Both the position numbers and the translations under genes were made by a program. Below, one piece after another: positions 1 to 7,742 of a stretch of DNA of 10,262 bases. The notes under the pieces were generated by a model. It saw only the letters and a program-made list of their open reading frames with translations, did not search any database and was not told the origin of the DNA. The DNA comes from Blastomyces gilchristii SLH14081 (Eukaryota > Ascomycota > Eurotiomycetes > Onygenales > Ajellomycetaceae): contig NW_003101653.1 in assembly GCF_000003855.2 (NCBI RefSeq), forward strand, positions 190,951-201,212, read 5' to 3'. How positions within the stretch are numbered: the stretch's first letter is position 1; each line of letters starts with the position of its first letter.

Positions 1-119
1 GAAATAAGTGAGATATCTGATTTGTAAATGTCTATGATTTCTCTTACTTTGTAAGACTTTTCAATTGTAAGTCTCTTCTTTTTCAATACTGATAATAGTA
101 CTGTAAATAATCATAATCT

Positions 120-1489
120 GCTCAGATCTTGTATCTTTGTCTTCATAAGATATGAATTATTTATTAAGTTTATATAACATTCCTGTTTCATCTGATTCTT
201 TCAATGCATATTTTTTCAGAGAATGTAATTTGAGTATTTTATAGAGCTTAAATTATCTAGATTGAAACTTTCAGAACTCTCCATTATATATAAGAACTCA
301 TGATCTCATCTTAAAGACTCAATTTTCTTTAACTAGTAAGTCTTGTATTCTTTTCAATTGAATTGCTTGATTTAGAAGTAACTTATTAGCTTTTGCATGT
401 GTATAACTGATCTCTTTCAATCTTAGTTCTGTGTCCGCGACTGCTGTGTTTATAACTGCTATTTCTGCTGTATCTGCAACTGCTTTTTCCACTGTATCTA
501 TAACTACTTTTCTCTTTCTCATCTTTTCTGAAGCATTCTCTGAGATGTGTGAATGCAATTCATACAACAGATAGCATGATAAGCACTTAGAGACTGTATG
601 CTGCTGAATTTGTGTGACTAATAGTGTCTGATTGAGATATTCATCTCATAATCTCATAGGCTTGCTCACTAGATATTTGTCAGCATGTTATTCAGAATTT
701 TATTCAAGTGTTTCATCTTTCTGTTTATTCATTAATAATGTAATATTGTTCTATGATATCTTGTTTATAACTGACTCATGAAATGCCTCACTACTTCTTC
801 TACAAGATTTACACTATTATTAGTTAGAATCTCACACAGCATTTCATAGTTACTATAAATCTTATTATATAGAAACTTCACTATCATCTTCTCTATTATC
901 TCTGAAACTGCTTTCATAACTGATCAGTCAGTAGCATAGTCAATAGCAGTGATTATTCAATGATTTTCATTTAGTGTTCACAGTAATATGTCTATGAGAT
1001 TCATTCTTCATTATTTAAACAGTTATATTATACATTTCATTTAATATTACACTTTCTCATATTTTAATCCTTTCTTAGATTCTTTCACAACCTGATAATT
1101 CAGACACTTATAAGTGTATATCTGAATATTCTCAGTCATGCTTGATCAGTGCACTTTTAATTTAAGTACACTTATGAGTTCAGAGCTTTCTAAGTGACTG
1201 AATTCCTTGTATATATAAGTCATCAAGTTATATCTAACTGAATGTTTTAGATAGAGAGCTTCTACATATTCTAGATTGTGATAAAGTATAATATCATTTT
1301 TCAATTTTCTCAGCTTGAAGTTTGAAAGCATCTCTTATACTACTTTTACAAGATGCTTATTATTTAACATCTTACTATTCTTCAAGTGAGAGATTATTGT
1401 ATTCACTCATTCTGATTTCTTACATCTTTTCAGTATATTTAATGCAAACTTCTCTTATATCTGATTCACAGAATTCTCACTTATGAAAT
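120..1489 (-). pseudogene. gypsy A integrase (zinc finger, core, GPY/F-like end)
   Basis: Integrase inserts the cDNA copy into the host genome. An open segment at 1331-1146 (61 codons) carries the end of the linker and the His half of the HHCC zinc finger (YKEFSHLES); the first His reads as Tyr. The Cys half lies near 1100 as CLNYQ, with its second Cys read as Tyr. The core shows ITAIDYAT at about 956-930 with the first catalytic Asp kept. EILTNNSVNLVEEVV at about 834-790 has Asn where the second Asp is expected. Near 735-710 Lys stands where the third acidic residue should be. A second open segment (567-319, 82 codons) follows the core with LLYELHSHIS and a charged helical stretch. VLIYNGEF and KFQSR*FKLYKILKLHSL (about 300-200) look like the GPY/F module. 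The changes to Tyr, Asn and Lys are all C-to-T or G-to-A type. Confidence 0.87.
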
Positions 1490-2400
1490 CAGATATATAA
1501 TTAATTATATCAGATATCACAGTGTCTGATCTCTTGCAGTGTTTAATATGAAGATTGTATACTTAGAACTCTGAGATTCAACATACTAAGTGTTTGAAAG
1601 ATTTCATTATTAATTATAGATAGATAAGACTTTCATGATTTATAATCACTCTTATTATATGACTGTTGTTAATATATCTATTTCATAATACTAGTACATG
1701 CTTAATTACTAGCAATTTCTTTTCATGCACTGAGTAATTGAGCTCAGTATCTGATAGTTTTCTATTATCATACATCACTGAGTGCAGCTTGCTGTTCTTA
1801 CTCATCTGCAGAAGAACATCTTTAATAGCTTATTCAGATGTATCTAGACTGGTCATCAGAACCATGAATTTCACATTTGATTTCATTTGGTCTGATCTCA
1901 TACATTTCTTAACGTGAATCCCGCTGGGACTAGTTACTAAAAAAACATGCAAAGTGACTATATATCAGATCTTAAAATGAAACCATGACTTGAAAAAAAT
2001 GAGAAAGTGATCTCATTTAATCTCATTTAGTTTCATTCTTAGCATAAAGTTACTATTTTTAGACATTTTAAGGTTTGTTTTAGACTATTTTTAATTTTTT
2101 TAAAAAGTAATGCTTTTTGATAATACTCAAATGAGATTTAAAGTCATTTAAAGCAATAAAAATAATTTAAATTGAGAAGTGGAAATCATGATTTCATTTG
2201 AAAAATGTGATAAGAGTAGACAGTAAGTCTCACTGAGACAGTATGAAACTACTATCTAATGTTAAAACAGTGTAATGAGATCAGTTAAATTGGTAATAAG
2301 ATTATTAAATATTCTGATCCTGGTCTCAGACACGGTCACACAGTCAGTCTAGATGCATCTATCTTAATATAGAAAGGTTTATGTAAGAGACTCATGCTGA
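1490..2400 (-). pseudogene. gypsy A RNase H, split by MITE copy 1
   Basis: RNase H degrades the RNA strand of the RNA/DNA hybrid during retrotransposition. The minus strand reads KPFYIKIDA at about 2380-2352; the frame resumes at 1844 as SE*AIKDVLLQ once the MITE and one copy of its 8-bp duplication are skipped. This matches the Ty3/gypsy pattern around the first catalytic Asp, which is retained. It is followed by KLHSVMYDNRKLSDTELNYS and VHEKKLL at about 1785-1705, where the catalytic Glu is retained, then by INHESLIYL near 1630 and by IKHCKRSDTVISDII at 1547-1503, the linker to integrase. In-frame stops include one after the Glu of DASE and one where the Trp of the RNase H-RLW-type motif belongs. 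It is a pseudogene; the family call is firm because several spaced motifs agree. Confidence 0.88.
1845..2351 (-). mobile_element. hAT-like MITE, copy 1 (507 bp, inverted)
   Basis: A non-coding element bounded by TAGACTGG at the left and CAGTCAGTCTA at the right. It is the reverse complement of the copies at 6983 and 9569. It is flanked by GATGTATC (1837-1844) and GATGCATC (2352-2359), an 8-bp target-site duplication with one C/T difference. Eight-base duplications and TAG-starting termini are typical of the hAT superfamily; the fifth terminal base is not the usual G, so the superfamily is an inference. The element sits in the RNase H of gypsy remnant A, and skipping it plus one duplication restores the frame. 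There is no transposase reading frame, so mobility would have depended on an autonomous relative not seen here. The core CCCGCTGGGACTAG is preserved. Confidence 0.9.
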
Positions 2401-2409
2401 ATAGATCAG

Positions 2410-2652
2410 TATAATATATAAGTCTTATAATATAAAAGTGAAAAACATTAGAGAAGTAAAGAAAGAGAAAGTGTGAGAATCAGTGATTGAAGTAAATATT
2501 TATATGTATACATGATGAAGCTTCAGAGCGGAAGAATAGAAATTTCATGAGTTTTTTAACTGAGAATCAGTGACTGAGAATCAGAGCTTTCAGCATCATC
2601 TATGAAGTGTAATGAAATAGTCTATATGATTGACCAGGCGCAGCCTGTCACA
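2410..2652 (-). repeat. putative 3' LTR of chromovirus B
   Basis: On the minus strand a purine run, GAAAAGAGAGGA (about 2668-2657), is followed by TTAA and then TGTGACAGGCTGCGCCTGGTCA beginning at 2652. The purine run fits a polypurine tract priming plus-strand synthesis, and TG is the canonical LTR start. The first 22 bases form a near-perfect hairpin (TGACAGGC / GCCTGGTCA around TGC with one bulged base) and are richer in GC than the surroundings. The far end is set only by where element A sequence seems to resume near 2400, so the end coordinate is approximate. A partner 5' LTR was not found by eye in the window, possibly because it is lost or too mutated. Confidence 0.5.
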
Positions 2653-2880
2653 TTAATCCTCTCTTTTCAGAGATGAGATTGTGTGTAGTTCTCATCAGTT
2701 AAGAGCCGCTGTTTCAGATAATACAGAGCTCAGAGTTCAGATCAGATGATTATAGTTAACTCATTTCATAAGATATTATCAGCTGCAGCTGCGAGATCTC
2801 TCATTGAAAATATCTTCAATCTCTCACTCAAGTTCATTGTCTTCTTCTACAATCTCTGATGACTGTCAATTGAAAGTCAG
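2653..2880 (-). pseudogene. chromovirus B chromodomain and end of pol
   Basis: After the GPY/F-like segment the same minus-strand polyprotein reads EIVEEDNELE*EIEDIFNER (about 2856-2797), YLMK* (2775-2764), VNYNHLI* and SVLSETAALN (to about 2695). This spacing is that of a chromodomain: the E-VE-IL start, YLVKW-GY, then the W-P segment and the L--T-AL helix. Three stops fall at the conserved aromatic Trp positions, as expected from TGG to TGA change. In other chromoviruses this domain binds methylated histone H3 and guides integration into heterochromatin. The frame ends in TAA at 2655-2653, directly against the LTR start at 2652, a compact arrangement that supports the boundary. Confidence 0.83.
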
Positions 2881-2889
2881 TTAAGAAGA

Positions 2890-4015
2890 GAATAGATCAG
2901 TGATAGTACAGCAGAGTAAGCTTATATAAAAAACATTATAAATCTCTGATGATATATTAAGATGATAATTATGACTGTCTAGAACTTCTATCACTTTATA
3001 TTTGATATAATGATAATTCAGTGTATAAGATGAGTGCATAATTTGTATATTCTTAACATTCAATCATATCAGATCTTCTATCTCATATTACTCAGCAGAA
3101 TCTCAGTAAATATTAGTTTAATCTTCTTAATTCTATTTAGCACTTATTATGAAGACTTCTGCTTAATCACAGATATCTCAGAGCTTTATTACTATATTAT
3201 CAGTGATCTGAATCAGACTGTGAGAGTTTAGTGTAAAATGTGTAATCTCTAGAAGATTTAATATCTTTATATAATATCTGTGTATGAGAAAGAACAGGCT
3301 TATATCTGTTGAAACAGCATCTCAGTCATTGATAGTGACTTCAGTATGTAGAAGAAGATCATGTCAATTATCTTATAAGTAATTGCAGAACTTACAAAGA
3401 TAATTCTTTACAGTCTGAATTATTCATTATAATGCATCATCAGTCTCAGAGTCATAAACAGTTAATAAATAGTGTATAATCTTGAGAACTTGACAGATTC
3501 TTATTCAGAGAGTGCTCATGAATTGACAGCTCTAATCTAATACTATAGATCTCAGTAATTCATGCATTTAATAGAATAAGCTCTGTAGAAAAGCTTCAAT
3601 CACTTATTCAGTATTTATCTTATCATGAGATTTCAATATTACATCTTTACTCAATCAGTTTATAATGACCAGAATGTTTCTATAATTCTTACTCTCAGAG
3701 AGATTAATAGTGAAGTTAATTATTATATCTCATCAGATTCTATCAGAGATATTGAGTGATTTCAGCAGATCCTTTCTACAGTTCTTTTATAAAATGATGA
3801 AAGAATAATGATTACAGTTTCAGATAAAACATCTGATACTATTTAATATCTTAAGTCAGTAGAACTCTTAAGAGATTATTTAATACAGTTGTTCATGATC
3901 TGAATAATCAGTTATACAAGAATCATACATTTCTTACATTATTCAGATATGGAAGAATTCAGAGTGAGAGACTCAGTGACATTCACAGAATTGCAGAGTG
4001 TTATTATCATTGATT
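2890..4015 (-). pseudogene. chromovirus B integrase
   Basis: The minus strand reads LINDNNTLQFCECH*VSHSE then MYDSCITDYSDHEQLY and IIS*EFY (about 4013-3850). This matches the integrase zinc-finger region, with Tyr at the positions expected for the two His. The core is seen further on as CQFMSTL*IRICQVLK (3528-3481), which corresponds to the second-Asp segment (DRGSQF-type), and LLTVYDSETDD (about 3466-3434), which corresponds to the A(Y/F)HP-TDG segment before the last catalytic Glu; that Glu is not legible. A 60-codon open stretch (3063-2881) carries YKVIEVLDSHNYHLN and IYNVFYISLL, the conserved post-core segment of chromovirus integrases (NVFHVSLL-type). The plus-strand ORF at 3034-3231 is an unrelated shadow. 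The element is decayed and non-functional. Confidence 0.85.
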
Positions 4016-4399
4016 AAGTATTCTGAGATGTCAGTTCTTATACATAGTTCTGAGAGAAATCAGAGTGCTTCTTGATATACTGCTTCAGTGAGTGCTTGAA
4101 GAAGTTCATCAGTTTAAGCTGTTATATACTACAATTTATTCAGTGTAAGTTCAGAAGATATTCTGATTGATGAAGTATATATAGTGTCATAAGTAATCTC
4201 ATTGTGATTAACTAATATCTTCAGATTCAAGAGCTGATGTTCTCAGTTTATTTAACATATGTCTGTTACATTGAATAGCATATCTTACTCTTGTCATGAG
4301 AGAGCATCTATCATCAAGTTCTGACTACTGAGGTGATAGTGTATAGTGAAATGAAAACAGCTTAATAGCTCAGATCATTGTATCTTATATTTAATAAGC

Positions 4400-5040
4400 T
4401 TACAGATAATTGTGAAATACTTAAAATTCTTATAATCTGTGATTATCTTAAATTTGAAGACACTTTGAAGTTCAGACACTTATTCTTCTAGATAGTATAT
4501 AATTGTAAGAAGTTTCTTGTCATAGATCTCATAGTTGTGTTCAGCAGAACTCAGTTTCTTAAACATGAAGATGCATGATTATAAAACATTTTTATTATTA
4601 TATTGCAATATAGCTTTCTCTGTAATATAGTTAGAGAAGTCTGCTTCAACAATCATTTTATAATTGAGATCAAATATTATTAATAGAGAGATATTGATGA
4701 ACATCTTCTTTATCTGTATGAATACAGCTTTGATATTTACTGATCACTGAAATACTGAGTTCTTCTTAATAAGTTCTGTAAGTGATCTTGCAATATCTGA
4801 GAAGTTTTGTATAAATCACTGATAGAAGTTAGCAAATCTGATAAAGCTTTGTACATCTTTCACAATATGTGAAGCTTCTCATTCAAGAATAGTGAAGACT
4901 TTCTTAGAATTCATTCAACTCTTCTTATCAGCTTCTATGATAAAATCTAGATATTTGATACTCTTGACTTTGAAATCATACTTATCAATATCTATTGATA
5001 GTTCTGCTTCTTGTAATTATTGTAATACTCTTTGCATGTT
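4400..5040 (-). pseudogene. chromovirus B reverse transcriptase (thumb) and RNase H
   Basis: The minus strand reads MQRVLQ*LQEAELSIDIDK (5037-4981), then FKVKSIKYLDFIIEADKK to about 4921, then VKDVQSFIRFANFYQ*FIQ at 4863 downward. This is the well-known segment just after the RT palm of Ty3/gypsy elements (YLGF then FLGFANFYRRFI-type). RNase H follows: KMIVEADFSNYI at about 4657-4622, with the catalytic Asp at 4641-4639, then KKLSSAEHNYEIYDKKLLTI at 4560-4501, with the catalytic Glu at 4530-4528, and IYYLEE*VSELQSVFKFKII to about 4441. Both RNase H acidic residues survive, although stops interrupt the frame at Trp- and Gln-like positions. The palm upstream of 5040 is not convincing. A plus-strand ORF at 4892-5143 is the antisense of this region. 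Confidence 0.88.
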
Positions 5041-5075
5041 GATGATACAGATAATTATTACATTTGATATAAAGA

Positions 5076-6319
5076 CTGCTGAAAATACACAGACTTTAAG
5101 AGAGTTAAATATCAGAGTGTGTATAGTTACAGCAGAGTCTTGAGAGCTAATCACTTATATATATTATCAGATACTTTTTATAAAGCTATGTCTACTCTCT
5201 CAGTTATACTGAAGTATTCAGCTAAGAAATTATTAAAATATAGAGAGAGAACTCATCTATTCAGATTAACTTCTGTTATAAATTCAGAGTATTTACATTG
5301 TCTTTATTATCTGAATTTTACAGATATTTAAGAACTCATCTTCTATTAATATTGAGATTATGAAAATGCGCTGCAGTGTGAGAACTATTAATAGAGAATT
5401 TTAATATATTTATATATATCTGATCAGAGATTGTGTGAGTAGAAGAGAAGTAATTATAGATCTGTAAGACTGCAGAGAGCACTGACAGCACTGAGAGCTT
5501 TGCAGAAACTGTTAGCTAGAGTCTGTAAGAAATTACTTATAAAGAGACTTACAGTAAAGAGCAGAACTATACTACTAAGAGTCAGAAGCTAATCTAAGAA
5601 AGATATATAGTTAATTATTAATCTGAAGATCAGATGCAGTGACAGAGTTAAGAGAGATAAAAATACTGTTACAGATAATAGTATCTCTACTTTATCAGTT
5701 AGTAGAAAGTAACTAGAGAAGTTATAAGAATACTTATAAGAAGCTCAGCAGTGATCAGACATTATTTATAAGAATATTAAAATTAGAAAATTTTTATTCT
5801 TGAGAAGTTCTTGAATTAATGTATAAATATTATCAGAATCACTCTCTCTCTATTATTTAAGTAAAGACACTTTGTAGATGAATATGAATACTTATAGTTT
5901 ATAAAAATGAGAGCTATTACAGAAAAAGAGAAAAGAAGATAAGATTTTATAAATAAGTCTAAGATATTTATATGACTTTAGAGAGATTTATTTACACTAT
6001 AACTAATTTCATAGAATAGTCAGATCACTCTAGTAAATAAAAAGTAATTATAAATTACAGATCTGAATCTTTCTTTATAACTATAAAGAGTAATTATAGA
6101 CTGTAAATATCTTGATTCTATAATTCTATGAAGTTAATAAAAGAATGAGAAATTTCTTACAACTCTACAGTGTTAAAGAATGATAATTTATGAGAATAAG
6201 TAAAAGATTAACTTATAAATACTTCTCTTTAATAAGAGTAATCTTATAAAAAGTAATTTATCTATAGAATAAATCTATATAATAATTATATAAGCAATTT
6301 TATAAAAATGATTAAGAGT
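5076..6319. other. unassigned AT-rich DNA, probably decayed repeat
   Basis: No family was recognised on either strand. From about 5101 to 5720 the plus strand is purine-rich and one frame is relatively open: 5119-5331 has 70 codons without a stop, then further Leu/Arg/Lys-rich stretches such as RLQRALTALRALQKLLARV near 5476 follow with stops between. Its Cys residues are TGT codons, which could be former CGT Arg. Gag-like helical sequence is one possibility, but there is no diagnostic motif, and the stop frequency across the whole interval (about 32 in 406 codons by hand) is what random DNA of this composition gives. After about 5920 the sequence becomes extremely AT-rich (7 G/C in 60 at 6241-6300). 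No tRNA, terminator or promoter is visible. The left border with chromovirus B is only approximate. Confidence 0.4.
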
Positions 6320-6332
6320 TAACTAAAACTCT
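6320..6332 (+). repeat. 13-bp target-site duplication of SINE 1 (left)
   Basis: TAACTAAAACTCT directly before the SINE is repeated exactly at 6708-6720 directly after its A-rich tail. A perfect 13-bp direct repeat at these two places is the mark of target-primed insertion by LINE machinery and fixes both ends of the element. Confidence 0.93.
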
Positions 6333-6707
6333 GCCCGGTGGCCGAAATGGTTAATACGGCCACTCGGTAGCGCCTTGGCGTGGGAAACAAGGCGCGTGGG
6401 TCGAAAACCGCAGGGGATACATAAATCCGGAAACTCAAGCACCTCAGGTTTCTTATAAATACAGAGGTGTACAAATCACTTTCAATGAATCACTCTATGT
6501 CCTGAGCTGAGAAAGTTTATTTATTGCATGTATCTAATTTATCACTTCTTTGTATTTTCTATGTTCTTGTTATCTTAGCATGGGTCTCAACACCTGTATT
6601 TTCTTCTGTATAATCAACACTTGATCTGTATTTAACATCACACAAGAACTCATCATTAGCTCCGCTTGCATATGAGTATAATGAAAGAATAATAATAATA
6701 ATAGTAA
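6333..6707 (+). mobile_element. SINE copy 1, tRNA-derived, well preserved (375 bp)
   Basis: A short interspersed element with three parts. The head (6333 to about 6415) is GC-rich and tRNA-like: a TGGCCGAAATGG A box at 6339-6350, a stem CGCCTTG/CAAGGCG (6371-6377 with 6388-6394), and a GGTCGAAAACC B box at 6399-6409. The long spacing between the boxes and the 7-bp stem suggest descent from a class II (Leu- or Ser-type) tRNA. The body (about 6416-6680) is unique and non-coding. The tail is an AATAATAATAAT-type run (6688-6707). Perfect 13-bp duplications flank it (6320-6332, 6708-6720). SINEs have no protein and borrow LINE reverse transcriptase. Unlike its neighbours it shows little sign of RIP: CG and CC are common. 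A homologous mutated copy lies at 7743-8021 in reverse. Confidence 0.92.
6339..6409 (+). promoter_or_regulatory. internal RNA polymerase III promoter (A and B boxes) of SINE 1
   Basis: The A box TGGCCGAAATGG (6339-6350) and B box GGTCGAAAACC (6399-6409) match tRNA-type internal promoters (TRGYNNANNGG and GGTTCGANNCC) with small departures. The mutated copy 2 keeps a closer B box (GGTTCAAAACC on its own strand), so the parent element probably had a near-consensus box. Activity of copy 1 is not known. Confidence 0.75.
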
Positions 6708-6720
6708 TAACTAAAACTCT
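6708..6720 (+). repeat. 13-bp target-site duplication of SINE 1 (right)
   Basis: An exact repeat of 6320-6332, immediately after the AAT-rich tail. The unassigned sequence interrupted at 6319 continues after it. Confidence 0.93.
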
Positions 6721-6974
6721 TCTAAATAAAAGATGTAAGATAAATCTGTATAATAGTCAAACAAAGATATACAGATTATATAGAATCTTATAGAATAAGA
6801 AACTGAGTGACAGACTCTTTTCTCTTTATAATAAGAAGAGATTTTTCCTCACTGAGATTTTTTATAGATATAAAGAGTTTTTAGTCAGTATTACTGTAGT
6901 ACTGAGTCTGATTCTATGAAATCACTTAGTAAAAGACTTCACAGATGAAGTCTTAAAGAGAAAAGAGTATATGA
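6721..6974. other. unassigned AT-rich DNA between SINE 1 and MITE copy 2
   Basis: This continues the unassigned stretch to the left of SINE 1. A perfect hairpin AAGACTTCA-CAGA-TGAAGTCTT lies at 6933-6954. One plus-strand frame has few stops (two in about 87 codons) and would run on past MITE copy 2, but it shows no known motif, so no gene is called. Confidence 0.35.
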
Positions 6975-6982
6975 GAAATCTC

Positions 6983-7487
6983 TAGACTGACTGTATGACC
7001 GTGTCTAAGATCAGAACCAGATTTTTTGATAGTTTTATTATCAATTCAACTGATCTCATTACACAGTTTTAATATTAAATAGTAGTCTTATACTGTCTCA
7101 GTGAGACTTACTGTCTACTCTTGTCATATTTTTCAAATAAAATCATGATTTTCACTTCTCAATTTAAATTATTTTTATTACTTTAAATGACTTTAAATCT
7201 TATTTAAGTGTTATCAAAAAGTGTTACTTTTTAAAAAATTAAAAATTGTCTAAAAAAACCTTAAAATGTCTAAAAATAGTAACTTTATACTAAGAATAAG
7301 ACTAAATAGAATTAAATAAGATCACTTTCTTATTTTTTTCAAGTCATGATTTCATTTTAAGATCTGATATATAGTTACTTTGCATGTTTTTTTAATGACT
7401 AGTCCCAGCGGGATTCATGCTAAGAAATGTATGAGATCAGATTAAATGAAATTAAATGTGAAATTCATGATCTCAGCAGTCAGTCTA
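6983..7487 (+). mobile_element. hAT-like MITE, copy 2 (505 bp)
   Basis: This has the same element structure as the copy at 9569: TAGACTGAC at the left end, GTCAGTCTA at the right end, and the CTAGTCCCAGCGGGATTCA core near the right end. It is flanked by GAAATCTC (6975-6982) and AAAATCTC (7488-7495), an 8-bp duplication with one G/A difference. A hand alignment with copy 4 gives about 36 transitions, 3 transversions and a 1-base indel, and many of the transitions are CA to TA (or TG to TA). No reading frame for a transposase is present. Confidence 0.9.
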
Positions 7488-7495
7488 AAAATCTC

Positions 7496-7742
7496 ACTTC
7501 TTATGAATTTTTTATCTCTATTTCTATCTCTTATATAATTAGTAGAGTTAGCAGCTCTTTACTATATATAACTATATAAACTGAAGTTCATGAATACTAT
7601 TTATAACTCAGCTTAAATACTATTATATATTTATTCTCTATATTTATCTTTCTATTATAAATACTTCTAGTAGCTATCAGTACATATCGCGTCAAGCTGC
7701 AAACACCTGAATAATCACCCGCGAGTACTTATTCTTATATAG
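7496..7742. other. unassigned AT-rich DNA with a short CpG-bearing island
   Basis: Most of this interval is AT-rich with no recognised content. At 7687-7728 a short segment keeps several CG and CC dinucleotides (TCGCGTCAAGCTGC and CACCCGCGAGTAC), unlike its surroundings. It lies just beyond the point where SINE copy 2 stops matching copy 1, so it may be an alternative 3' end of that SINE, part of another insertion, or a chance survivor. No duplication supports any of these. Confidence 0.4.

Larger units (their letters stand above)
1..2410 (-). mobile_element. Ty3/gypsy retrotransposon remnant A (RNase H and integrase)
   Basis: This is a decayed LTR retrotransposon read on the minus strand and cut by the left edge of the window. 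Reading from high to low coordinates, RNase H comes first, then the integrase zinc-finger region, the integrase core and the C-terminal GPY/F-like module, which is the usual Ty3/gypsy order. MITE copy 1 (1845-2351) splits the RNase H. No reverse transcriptase was recognised upstream of about 2400; there the sequence gives way to the putative LTR of element B, so element B may have inserted at that point. No LTR of element A is visible. Stops fall mostly where Trp or Gln is expected, as RIP would produce. The protein differs from element B in its integrase C-terminus and no chromodomain was seen in the part present. It is a non-functional relic. Confidence 0.88.
2410..5075 (-). mobile_element. 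Ty3/gypsy chromovirus remnant B
   Basis: The second decayed Ty3/gypsy element, on the minus strand, runs from high to low coordinates as RT thumb, RNase H, integrase, GPY/F-like segment, chromodomain, stop codon, polypurine tract and LTR start. The chromodomain makes it a chromovirus, a clade common in fungi whose chromodomain directs integration to modified chromatin. Upstream of about 5040 the RT palm with its YxDD motif, protease and gag are not recognisable, so the element is 5'-truncated or interrupted there. Its sequence does not resemble element A closely, so the two are different families. It lies between the RNase H of A (below 2400) and unassigned DNA, consistent with insertion into A; the duplication that would prove this was not found. 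Confidence 0.87.

Noticed and set aside
319..567. Independent coiled-coil gene of 82 codons on the minus strand
   Set aside because: It continues from the integrase core into the GPY/F-like segment of gypsy A and is part of that polyprotein.
1146..1331. Independent small gene of 61 codons on the minus strand
   Set aside because: It is an open patch of gypsy A integrase, in frame with motifs on both sides.
3034..3231. Plus-strand ORF of 65 codons
   Set aside because: It overlaps the chromovirus integrase on the minus strand, has no motif and is an antisense shadow.
4892..5143. Plus-strand ORF of 83 codons
   Set aside because: Most of it is antisense to the clearly recognised RT thumb at 5037-4819.
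5040..5160. Possible RT palm with YxDD on the minus strand upstream of the thumb
   Set aside because: The reading VFISNVIIIC resembles the palm, but the spacing to the thumb is too short and the first Asp codon cannot be reached by RIP-type change, so it was not annotated.
6333..6415. A functional nuclear tRNA gene
   Set aside because: The acceptor stem does not pair, the T stem is imperfect, and the segment is the head of a longer element with an AAT tail and duplications, so it is a SINE.
6933..6954. Perfect 9-bp hairpin as a terminator or small RNA
   Set aside because: There is no gene upstream and no T run after it; in fungal AT-rich DNA this is not evidence of termination.
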